Origin: Phallusia mammillata | Taxonomy: Eukaryota; Chordata; Ascidiacea; Phlebobranchia; Ascidiidae | Assembly (NCBI GenBank): GCA_003260075.1 | Contig: QLIY01000513.1 | Coordinates: forward strand, 1 to 64,000 | Length of the DNA: 64,000 nt | Direction of reading: 5' to 3' | Shown here: one piece after another, positions 34,882 through 44,400 of the stretch | How positions within the stretch are numbered: position 1 is the first letter of the stretch | Layout: the number at the start of each line of letters is the position of its first letter | Made by a program: the position numbers and the translations under genes | Notes under the pieces: model-generated | What the model was told of the DNA's origin: nothing | The model's database searches: none | What the model saw: the letters and a program-made list of their open reading frames with translations, nothing else

Positions 34882-37385
34882 GTCGTGGTCAAAAAAGTTT
34901 GAGAACCACTGTTATAGTCGAACAGTTTATGCTATACCTCATTAGTGATAAGCAAAAAATAATCTTTTGAATTTACTCATGACTTTGTGTTACGCTGTTA
35001 CATCTAACGTTTTGCTTATGAAGTGTATTACGATTACGTCATGGATGACGTCACAAGTATTGATGGAAAAACATATTTTGTATAGTATAGGCTTACAACT
35101 GGGTCTAAATTTTACCCCAGAGGATAAAAAAAAAATTTTTTTTGCGGGGTAGTTCGATACTGAGAAATGAAAAATAGTATACCTGACTCTAATTGTGTTG
35201 TTTTCACAATTCCACGCCAGCAAGCGAAATGTATATTGTCCTACAGGTCTTTAATTAGTGACTTAGTTAGTATTAATTTTGCAACTGTTTTGGTTAATGA
35301 ATAAAAAAGCGACAACGTTTTTAAACCAGTAAGTCCAAATGACTCTTAAAACCGTGAATTTAACCCTTGAAAAGCAAACTGTTTTTACAATAATTGGTGG
35401 TATTAAATGGCTTAATAGTATTTCACATGTCGTTTAATAGACCATAAACACTGTTATTCAGTTGAAACGGCATTGTATTTTGACGAGCCGTCTCCCCCCC
35501 CCCATGACTCTTAAAACCGTGAATTTAACCCTTGAAAAGCAAACTGTTTTTCCAATAATTGGTGGTAATAAAGGGCTTAACAGTATTTTAAATACCGTTT
35601 AATAGACCATAAACACTATTATTAGGTTTGAAACGGCATTGTATTTTGACAAGCCGTTCCTTGTTAAACATTATAAAATTCGTTAAAAATTTGCAACGTA
35701 AGGTCACGTGATAAAAACCACGGGGTTGTTAAACTGGTGGCAAAGTTTTGGAAATTTTCCATCAGTCACCAAAAGGCATGGTGTTCGTGTTCAAATAGTT
35801 TGGTCGTGTTTCAAAGGGCTTGTTTACATGAAATGGAAGCCACACGAAGTATACATCCAGCGCCTGTTGGGCTAGCAATTTGCTTACAAGTGTTACATAA
35901 TTTACCACAAAAAGCATAGCATTCTGAACTGGTTTCGTTTTCTATGTTATATCTTAACATTGGAAATAGGAGTTTGACACATGATGTTTAAACCAAACTA
36001 TTTGAATGCTTGCAAACTGTTGTTGTTGTTTTTTCCCCCCCCCCTAGCAATTTGCTTACAAGTGTTACATAATTTACCACAAAAAGCATAGCTTTCTGAA
36101 CTAGTGTCGTTTTCTATGTTATATCTTAACATTGGAATTAGGAGTTTGACACATGATGTTTTAAACCAAACTGTTTGAATGCTTGCAAACTGTTGTTGTT
36201 GTTTTCCTCACAATAACAACAGAAGCTTGCAAAACTTCCTTGAAAACGTTTAAACATTAAGTTTTTTCGAACAAAATTTTTGAATGATTGCAATATTTTA
36301 TTGTTGTTTTAGTGTGCAAAACCTCTTAAACCCCCCCCCCTTTTTGAATGATTGCAATATTTTATTGTTGTTTTAGTGTGCAAAACCTTAAAATTAAAGG
36401 CCCGTTTACACTATGCGTATCGCCCTCGCTCAAACCTGCGTAAGTTNTCATTGCTTGCATTGCCATACACTTCGGCTTTGAGTTCTAATTATGGTTTTAA
36501 ACTTCAAAACGTTGGACCTTACACACAATTTGAAATAAAAATGCAGTTTGGTTTAAAGTCAACAATTATTGTGGAATTTCATTTATGTGTGTGTTCTTTC
36601 TTCAGGCGCTTAAAACTATCCGGCAGGGTTCCTTTATTTCTTTATTTTCCTGTCGAACCCCATCGTCTTTGCTAGCACTGGTTAGATTCGGCTGGTCCCA
36701 CCAACGTCAATACCTAGCTATACTTGAAGTCTTTTTGGAAGAAAAGGCCAAAAACGTTCAGAATCTCCAAATTAATGAAAATTTCAAACAAATTTTGCGA
36801 TTTTGGCACAAAGTTTGTGAAACCCAGATTAGTAAGTTGGTCGAAACTAGTGATGCACCGAACCCGCCTAAAAAGGTTCGGGCCGAAACCGANACCCAAA
36901 AGTTTAAGCCTTGTTTTAGGTTTAAACTTTTTTAAAAGCAATGTCCCAAATTAGACCCGTTTATTCAAGTCTAGGCCAAAAATCGGCATGACCTTCGGCA
37001 TAACTTTGTCCGAGGAAACTGTTTAAAATCTGTCTGTTTTTTTTTCGTGGCTGTCAAGGGGGGGGGGCGTGGCTGTCAATTTGACTTTTAACATCAACGA
37101 TTGAAGATGTAGATTCTACCGCTTCAAGCGCAGATTTTTCAAAACTTTTTTTGTTCAGATCATCCAATGCGTTTAAGTGACATAACGCGAATTCACATTC
37201 GTCGCAAAATCGGGCAGAAAAGAATTCGAGAGATCCCAGAAATGGAACTACCGCGCCGGATTAAAGCTTTTCTCTCTTTCAGGTTTTTCCTTCTTCCTTT
37301 TTCTCTTTGTTTTACTTTAAACCTTTCCTTTACATTTCTAACTGTCCTTTTTTTCGCTTTTCACACAAGGCTTCTGGAATTATGA
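28865..37385 (+). CDS. ASB1-like ankyrin repeat and SOCS box protein (five exons)
   Basis: Exons: 28,865-28,984, 30,770-30,972, 31,420-31,703, 32,453-32,683 and 37,159-37,385. They total 1,065 nt, or 354 residues (human ASB1 335), all in phase. Three or four ankyrin repeats span about residues 75-250 (GATAIWLAAVMGH, QTPLYAATKFNH, TTPIYIAALDNY, LLNAVLRYACDV). The last exon is a SOCS box (about 281-320: HPMRLSDITRIHIRRKIG, then MELPRRIKAFL). Known role: ASB proteins are substrate receptors of Elongin BC-Cullin5 ubiquitin ligases. The BC-box cysteine position appears to be threonine. Past the SOCS box the frame runs about 30 hydrophobic residues through a pyrimidine-rich stretch; a short intron (37,283-37,369, in frame) could remove it. 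Partial copies of exons 1, 2 and 4 lie beside gap tracts. ASB family is firm; orthology to ASB1 is likely. Confidence 0.9.
29093..29256. mobile_element. MITE (CAGTGGTGGGA family) with exact target duplication
   Basis: Ends CAGTGGTGGGATTCACC and TCACACCATTG. CTTATAAC flanks both sides (29,085-29,092 and 29,257-29,264). It lies in ASB1-like intron 1. Confidence 0.92.
29460..29760. repeat. degenerate units of the ~70-bp minisatellite family
   Basis: Segments such as GGTTTCCTTACGAGCTTC and 'GTGCAGTCAACCATAGC' match the units at 49,585-50,270. A second group lies at 30,108-30,270. Both are in ASB1-like intron 1. Confidence 0.6.
29971..30046 (+). pseudogene. partial second copy of ASB1-like exon 1
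   Basis: Repeats the 3' part of exon 1 and its donor directly after a 10-base poly-C tract, without the start codon. The one difference in coding sequence (AGA to AGG) is synonymous. Probably an unmerged allele at a contig join. Confidence 0.7.
30645..30671 (+). pseudogene. truncated first copy of ASB1-like exon 2
   Basis: The acceptor and first codons of exon 2 (ATGCGGGATGTTATGGAAGG) run into a 10-base poly-C tract at 30,672-30,681. The full exon follows at 30,770. The repeated intron before it is near-identical. Probably an unmerged contig end. Confidence 0.7.
31000..31367. mobile_element. hAT-type MITE, GGACCGCG family
   Basis: The right end GTTTGGGAACCACTG and internal blocks ('TTTGTGCCACTAAT', 'GAATCGACTGTCTCCATTGC', 'CGAGCCCTCGAAATAATGGC') match the inverted copy at 34,079-34,499. 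The left end is lost. It lies in ASB1-like intron 2. Confidence 0.7.
31774..31850. other. long poly-C gap tract (77)
   Basis: ASB1-like intron 3, 70 bp after exon 3. No flanking copies. Confidence 0.7.
32374..32444. other. long poly-C gap tract (71)
   Basis: Ends eight bases before exon 4 of the ASB1-like gene (TGGTGCAG acceptor). The true polypyrimidine tract and branch point are therefore probably hidden in the gap. Confidence 0.7.
32935..33020 (+). repeat. tRNA(Leu/Ser)-like SINE head
   Basis: GTAGGAACTTGGCCGAATGG (A-box-like) and GGGTTCGAACCCCG (B box) lie about 45 bp apart, with an acceptor-like start but no matching 3' acceptor strand. The same unit occurs inverted at 48,955-49,070 and again after the N at 49,099. 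tRNA-derived repeat in ASB1-like intron 4. Confidence 0.6.
33222..33289. other. long poly-C gap tract (68)
   Basis: ASB1-like intron 4. The matching site in the repeated intron copy (about 34,700) reads straight through from AAACTAATGAAACCAATTAT, so only a few bases are really missing here. Confidence 0.7.
33667..33786 (+). pseudogene. partial second copy of ASB1-like exon 4
   Basis: Repeats the 3' 120 bp or so of exon 4 and its donor directly after a short poly-C tract. It differs at three coding positions, two synonymous and one His-to-Gln. About 1 kb of downstream intron is repeated too. Probably an unmerged allele. Confidence 0.7.
34079..34499. mobile_element. hAT-type MITE, GGACCGCG family, full length
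   Basis: Ends CAGTGGTTCTCAAACTTTTTC and GAGAACCGCTG. Flanks CTTTATAC / CTGTATAC are a near-exact 8-bp duplication. This 421-bp element is present in only one of the two repeated intron copies here. Confidence 0.85.
34809..34879. other. long poly-C gap tract (71)
   Basis: ASB1-like intron 4, followed by the right end of a hAT MITE (GTTTGAGAACCACTG), so the left part of that element is hidden. Confidence 0.7.
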
Positions 37386-37567
37386 CGTCACACGAGAGGA
37401 TTATGACGTCACACGAAATGATTATGGCGTCACAGTGACGATGACATGGATACCAAAAAGATTTTTTAAAAATTGAAAAGAGTCTTTCAAAAGATCTTGT
37501 TTTGTCAGAACTAAGTGATGACGTCACATATCATCGGAAATGATGACGTTAGATCGATTACGTCAAA
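37383..37567. promoter_or_regulatory. cluster of CRE/ATF-type TGACGTCA palindromes
   Basis: Exact TGACGTCA at 37,383-37,390, 37,404-37,411 and 37,519-37,526, plus near matches TGGCGTCA (about 37,425), TGACGTTA (about 37,543) and TTACGTCA (about 37,558). They start at the ASB1-like stop codon and lie 0.8-1 kb upstream of the SLC6 start. TGACGTCA is the known CREB/ATF site; whether these act on the SLC6 promoter is inference. Confidence 0.4.
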
Positions 37568-37633
37568 AAGAATGCCTCGTTTTTTAATATACTCTTTTTC
37601 TATTTATTACTAAATTCTTTTCTGTAAGGTCGA

Positions 37634-37639
37634 AATAAA
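37634..37639 (+). terminator. poly(A) signal AATAAA for the ASB1-like gene
   Basis: AATAAA about 250 bp past the stop codon, the first on this strand in a suitable place. Confidence 0.5.
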
Positions 37640-38403
37640 TGTGTCTTATACTTTATTACGTAATATTGACGTCAGAATAAAAACAATCTATTTTTTTCTG
37701 CACATAGCGATCAAATTTTTTAGTATAGTGACTTCGTTTTAATGAGTCATCGCTTTGCGACGTTTTGTTTGAACACACTTTTATCACCTTTCAGTTCGCA
37801 AATAAACAGAAGTCAACAAATTTCGTGAAGTTTCCAAACCTATTTGACCCAAATGACTCAATCAAAATGTTTTTCCAAGTCGAATTCCTCAACGAATACG
37901 AATTTTACACTCGAAATTGCAAAAAAACACTTAACCCAGTACCAACAAGTCGGTTTTTCATCTAACCGAAGGTCGAATGCAAACAAACAACTTTAAGAGT
38001 TTGTTTTTCGTGGGGGGGGGGTTGTGTCTGATACTTTATTACGTAATATTGACGTCAGAATAAAAAAATCTATTTTTTTCTGCACATAGCGATCAAATTT
38101 TTTAGTATAGTGAGTCGTTTTAATGAGTCATCGCTTTGCGACGTTTTGTTTGAACACACTTTGGGGGGGGGGCCAGTACCAACAAGTCTGCTTTTCATCT
38201 AACTGAAGGTCGAATGCAAACAAACAACTTTAAGAGTTTGTTTTTCGTGGCTTTAGGGGCGAATGCGTTTCATGAGAAAAAGGCAAACGAGCTATTAAAC
38301 CAGTTTGGAAGGCACTAATTTCAACATTCGTTACAATTTGCTCAACTAGTCAATTACTAAATGTCAATACGTTTATCAGTTGTGTGCAAGTAACTTATTC
38401 AAG

Positions 38404-41400
38404 ATGGACAAAAAAGAGGTAAGGCATATGTATTTTAGTACAGTTTTTGTACTATATTGTTTACAATGACATAAAACATTATTCTACAACGTTATTAAGT
38501 TGTATAGAGAAAGTTTAACAGGTTAATGCCGTTTTTCGGCGAAAAATTTATGTTTTGTAACTTAGAAATTTTTTTTGTACTTTATCCAGTATTTAATAGG
38601 CAAAAATGTAATTGATATACAAGAAGCCCTTTTAATATAGCTTCATTTTGAATTGCAAACACATTAATAAGCTTTATTGAAAAAGTTATAACATCTTTGT
38701 AAATAGTGATACTGCTATCATGAAATTACCAAAAAGTACCCAAAAATAATTTGCTACCTCAATGGGCTAAATTAGACGCCCTTTTTTAATTTTTTTTAAA
38801 GTCAGGACCGAATTCAGCCTATTTTAGTCAAATTTAAGCCTTTAAAATACCAACTTTTGCAAGTTTTGACGAAAAAAGGGTCAATAATGTTAAATACTAT
38901 AAGACTTTTGTTGCAAAACCTACCATATTCGAGAGGCCAAATTACAGTAATTAAACAATAAACAATACAGTATTATTACGTAGTGCTGTACAGGAAGCAT
39001 TAAAAATTGAAATGCGTTCGTTTCAGCATAAGCGTATTATAACTATAGCGTGTTTACAAACAGCTACTACATCGCTATAACTAAAAACGTAGTGACAATG
39101 TCAGTTAAACTCTCAATTTGTGATCAAAAAAGACTGCAGTTATAAAAGCGTTCAAGAGATGGTATATTTTATCTAGTAGTTTACAAAGTTTTAGGCTGAC
39201 TTTAATATGAAACCACCCAACAAGAGTTTGACAAATTAGAGCCCGAACCCGAAAGCATAAGCTCGAAACCCGGCCCGAACCTGAATCGTTTTTTGATTTG
39301 ATTGACAGGCCTACATATTGAAGTGTCGGTAAAGACCAACACAACAAACACAATCGACAATTGGTCTTGAACAAGGCGTTTTAGGGTTGGGGGGGGGGCA
39401 TATTGAAGTGTCGGTAAAGACCAAAACAACAAACACAATCGACAATTGGTCTTGAACAAGGCGTTTTAGGGTTGTTTGACATTGGGTCAGGTCTAGCATC
39501 TAGCTAGTTAGCTAGATAAATTTATGTAAAAAAAACTGACACAATGTGTAAAGTCAGGCCCGTTGTTTTTTCGAAGAAACCTAAACCCGAACCCGGCCCG
39601 ATTTACAATTCTGTGACACACAGCAGACATTTTCACAGCATTACTAAGATTGTGGCTTTAATTCGACAACACCGGTTTCCTATTTAAACAAGTCAGGGCT
39701 TGTAAGAGTTTTGACAGAAAGCGCACTTGACTTACAAAGTACACAGGGCCCGTTGAGTCATGACGTTGTGTAATTACAATCTATGCCATGTATGTTACGT
39801 CTGTAAATTTGAATACATGAAATAGTTAAGTGGTTTGATCTGCATGTGCGTTTATGTTGAAAACAAATTCATCCCAGTTTTGTGAGGTAAATGCATTATA
39901 CATACAGTGGTGGGATTCAACTGGTTCGCACCGGTTCTTTAGAACCGTCTCACGATATTTTATGAGATCAGCGAACCGGTTAGCATTACTGGTTATTGTC
40001 AACGGACTTTTTGTAACAGAACCGCTGAAAAATTTGACTTTTGTGATAGCGCCGGCTGACAACAAAATTGAATCCCACCACTGTATGTACCTTATGTACC
40101 AAAAACACTGTTTTCCTGAAAATTTAACAGGTGTATCACTAAAAACAAGTGTTTAAAAGGTTACCACAAATGCATGGTAACACAAAGCTAGTTTTTGTAC
40201 AGATAGCGGTTCTCAAACTGGGGTCCTTAGAGCAATTTTGCGGGACCGCTAAGAGCTTAAAGTATTTACAATCTTTTTTAATGTCAGTTCGTGCTACTGA
40301 ATAAGTGTAAATCAAAGTAGTATTTAGGAAATGCAGTTTCAATTGCTAAGCATTTTTGTATGAAATGTTTGAAAGTGTATGAAATCTTTTTTTCTTTATT
40401 TAACACTTATAATAGATTTTAGGTGTATGTGAGTTGCTTTTATGTTGGCCTTTCTTGCACCTATGTGGCGGTTTGCCACAAAAAAGTTTACAAAAAGGGC
40501 CCGAAATCTAAATGAGGTTACTTATATGAGAAGTGATCATGTAGTTGTAAAGGCACTTGCTTTTATTTCAACTTTAAGTTGTTTAAAATAAACAAGCAAA
40601 AATGGCTACAACATGTTTGTTACGTCATGTGTTGCGTGACGTCATTATAGCGCTTGCATCTTAGTTAAACAAAAAAACCTAAAAAAATAAAAACCGTTTT
40701 TTTGCAAAATATTGTTGTAGATTTTCTCCGAAAATTAATGAAAGTTAAAAAAAAAACATTTTCGGCGATTCGTAGGTGTCTTTATTCAACAATTTGTCAC
40801 GCTTTGGGCATTTAACGGACGCATTCGTTTGGAAATAACTTTTAAACACCTTCTGAAAAGCACAAGAAAAACGGATTACCTTAAAGCTATGGGGGGGTCC
40901 ATTTGTCAACAGACAGCACACAATGAAAGGCATTTTCTATAGAACTTTCAACTTTTGGAAATAGGTCATTTTGATTGATGGAATTTGGACCTGTTTAAAA
41001 GCTCACAGCAGTCACCTATTGTGACATCACAATCACCTTTGTTAAACCTTTTGAAAAAGTTTCTGGCAAATTAGGAAAGACAGCTAGACGCATAGTACTA
41101 AGGGGGGGGGGTGAATTTGGACCTGTTTAAAAGCTCACAGCAGTCACCTATTGTGACATAACAATCACCTTTGTTAAACCTTTTAAAAAAGTTTCTGGCA
41201 AATTAGGAAAGACAGCTAGACGCATAGTACTAACATACAAAATATGTTTTTCTTATCGATTAAAAAGTCCTTTCAGACCAGTGGTTTTCAAAAACTTTTT
41301 CATTATTTTTTCGGTCCCTTTGCCATTATATCGAGGGCTCGCGGTCCTTAAACCGGAATGTGTATTTTAGAAAAAGTAAAGTTGATTGCAGGACTACGCA

Positions 41401-44400
41401 TAACAATGATCCAAAAACAGTTTGTGACATCACAGAACAGACAAAAAAACATTACGATTATGCGCGAACAATTGCATTTATGTTAGTTGTCACGCAATAA
41501 AGGCTATTGTTTAGCAATGGAGAAAGTCGATTCTCAATTCTAGTTTGATTTACACTTATCCGGTGACACAAACCGACGCCAACTTAGATTATAGAAGTAC
41601 TTCAACCTTTTCGCACTCCCCGCAAAATTGCTTCACGGACTGGACCCCAGTTTGAGAACACCGGTTTTAGACCAATTTTGGAAGTCAAATAAAGAGAAAC
41701 AAAGTTTTTATCAATAAACCTTTAATCTATATTTTTTCAATGTATTTGGACATCCAACACCACATAATGTATAGCAAAGCCTTAATTTATATACCTTATT
41801 TATTCTAATGTGGGGGGGGGGCGGACCCCAGTTTGAGAACACCGGTTTTAGACCAGTTTTGGAAGTCAAATAAAGAGAAACAAAGTTTTTGTCAATAAAC
41901 CTTTAATGTATATTTTTTTCAATGTATTTGGACATCCAACACCAAATAATGTATAGCAAAGCCTTAATTTATATACCTTATTTATTCTAATGTGGGGGGG
42001 GGGGGGGGGGGGCATTTCGCATTCCAAATTCGTTAGCATATTTGCTTTACACGTCAACATACGCTCTGCAGGGGTACAATAATTATTTTCGTGACTAACA
42101 ATTCTTGACAAATAATTGTACTCAGTGGTGGAATTCAAATTTTTCATCAATCGGTTCTATCACAAAAGTCATAATTTTTACCCGATTCTGTTACAAAAAG
42201 TCCATTGACAGTAACCAGTAATGCTAACCGGTTCGCTGATCTCATAAAATTTCGTGAGACGGTTCTATAGAACCGGCTGAATCCCACCACTGGTTGTACT
42301 CAGTAGCAACATAAAGAAGTATTATTAAACAATAGTACTTAAAACCATCAAATGCGGCTTACAATCAAAGGGCGGCTTACATAATTTTATTTTTCGGTTT
42401 CCCATCGAGTAAATGCAGTAGTTGATTGCTTAGAAGGCGTTACACCAACAAAAAATTGAATAAAAAACTACATTCTGTAGCCACCCGTTTTCACAAATCT
42501 GGCTATAACCCTTTACAACCAGATACTACGTATAGGTCGAGTTTCTGACGTCATAAAAAAGGAATGAAGTGCATTGTGTTTTAGCAATTTATCATTTTAC
42601 AACGCAAAAAATCGATTCTTTTCAAATGTTTCTGCTTCATTTTTCATAACTAACATTCATATAGAGGGTAACACATTAAATATTGTGGGTTTTTAAAAGT
42701 TTAAATGGCCTTTTCATGCGTCAGAAGGTATTTGTCCTTAAGTGAAACCACAAAAGGTACAAAAAACCATCCATTTTTACTGCTCCTTTAAAACTGTCAA
42801 CAACGAAAGCGGTTTTAACAAACAACTGGGGGGGGGGGCAAATCTGGCTATAACCCTTTACAACTAGATACTATGACGTATAGGTCGAGTTTCTGCAGTC
42901 ATAAAAAAGGAATGAAGTGCATTGTGTTTTAGCAATTTATCATTTTACAATGCAAAAATTCGATTCTTTTCAAATGTTTCTGCTTCATTTTTCAAAACTA
43001 CCATTCATATAGAGGTCAATACAGGTAATATTGTGGGTTTTTAAAAGTTTAAATGGCCTTTTCATGCGTCAGTAAGTATTTGTCCTGAAGTGAAACCACA
43101 AAAGGTACAAAAAACCATCCATTTTTGCTGCTCCTTTAAAACTGTCAACAACGAAAGCGGTTTTAACAAACAACTTTTAATGGTTTTATTTGCTTAGGTG
43201 CAGAATCAAATGAACCAAAATGATTGATGTTTATAACCAAAGCCCAAACAGATGGAATTTAATTGTTTAAGTCTTAAAGCCTGGACAATCAATCTACTAG
43301 TGTAAACACTGTATAAAATTCCAATGACAAAAGCATTTAAATCCCCTTAACTTTTGACTTTGTTGACATTTTAGTAGGTGAATTACGGCTTAAAATAAGA
43401 CTAAGGGATTGATTACAATTTCAACCAGAGTTTTGGAATTACACATCTCTTACACAAAGTGTATTTAATCTTATTTAAACTGCTTACGACACTTTATTTC
43501 TTTTGTTACGTCATATAGGTCAATGACGTAACAACAAAAACAGAGTTCGAATCTTCTATGCATTGTACAACCCCAAATAAAGAAAAATGGGCTGTTTTAC
43601 GGCGCTGTTAGGACAACAAGATGGGGGGGGGGCGACACTTTATTTCTATTGTTACGTCATATAGGTCAATGACGTAACAACAAAAATAGAGTTCGAATCT
43701 TCTATGCATTGTACAACCCAAAATAAAGAAAAATGGGCTGTTTTACGGCGCTGTTAGGACAACAAGATTAGGCAGAAACACAAAATTTTCGGTACTCTAG
43801 GCTTATTAAAGAAATTATACCGAATTTCAGTTGAGATGAACATAAATTCATACCTGGGATCAGCCTTGAAGCGTCCATGTAGACCAGCGATCACGGGACA
43901 CTCATATATATAAATCATATTAAATCAGGCCTATTGAAGACGTCATACTGAATCAGCCGGTCACCAAGCATTCACCACTATATGGCAAGGCATAGGCTAG
44001 AAAAATTTAGCCTGCGGTGGGATTCGAACTCACGACAAAGTCTATCCTAGCGCTCTACCAACCAGACTTTTATATTGGTTTGGTCGCTGGTCTGCTTAAA
44101 CGCTTTAGGACTGATCACTGTGACAAAAACCTATGGGGGGGGGGCGAGCCTATCCTAGCGCTCTACCAACCAGACTTTTATATTGGTTTGGTCACTGGTC
44201 TGCTTAAACGCTTTAGGACTGATCACTGTGACAAAAACCTATTTACACAAATCATAAGAGAGCACAAGTTCCGTAAATGCACTTGTTGTAGGTTCGAATC
44301 CCACCGCAGGCTAGATTTTTCTTTTCTACGTCTTGCTATATGGGAATTCTTGGTGATCGGCTGATTTAGTATTACGCCTTCAATGGTCCTGGCGTACTAT

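Larger units (their letters stand above)
10652..36340. other. set of ~10-base poly-C gap tracts (left block)
   Basis: Short poly-C tracts at 10,652; 10,755; 11,400; 12,813; 15,823; 16,102; 17,342; 17,876; 18,558; 19,756; 20,361; 20,710; 22,652; 22,919; 23,088; 23,294; 24,600; 28,010; 29,961; 30,364; 30,672; 33,656; 35,494; 36,035 and 36,331. Length is 10 in most, 11-13 where a neighbouring base is also C. Nearly all separate two near-identical copies of 50 to over 500 bp of flanking sequence. I read them as fixed-size scaffold gap fillers between overlapping contigs; no biological tract should have such constant length. Confidence 0.75.

Noticed and set aside
10652-36340. Real tandem duplications caused by G-tract replication slippage
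   Set aside because: Constant tract length of 10, the switch of strand at one point, and mostly synonymous differences fit unmerged alleles at contig joins much better. Kept as the less likely alternative.
35737-36675. Extra coding exon of the ASB1-like gene from the ORFs at 35.7 and 36.4-36.7 kb
   Set aside because: Exon 4 joins the SOCS-box exon directly in phase and homology; these ORFs have no similarity to ASB proteins, and one spans an ambiguous base.
40891-40897. Short G run as another gap tract
   Set aside because: Only seven G's and no flanking copies; probably ordinary sequence.
44017-44364. 115-residue ORF in SLC6 intron 1
   Set aside because: It runs through an inverted SINE, its repeated copy and a poly-G tract; no gene support.
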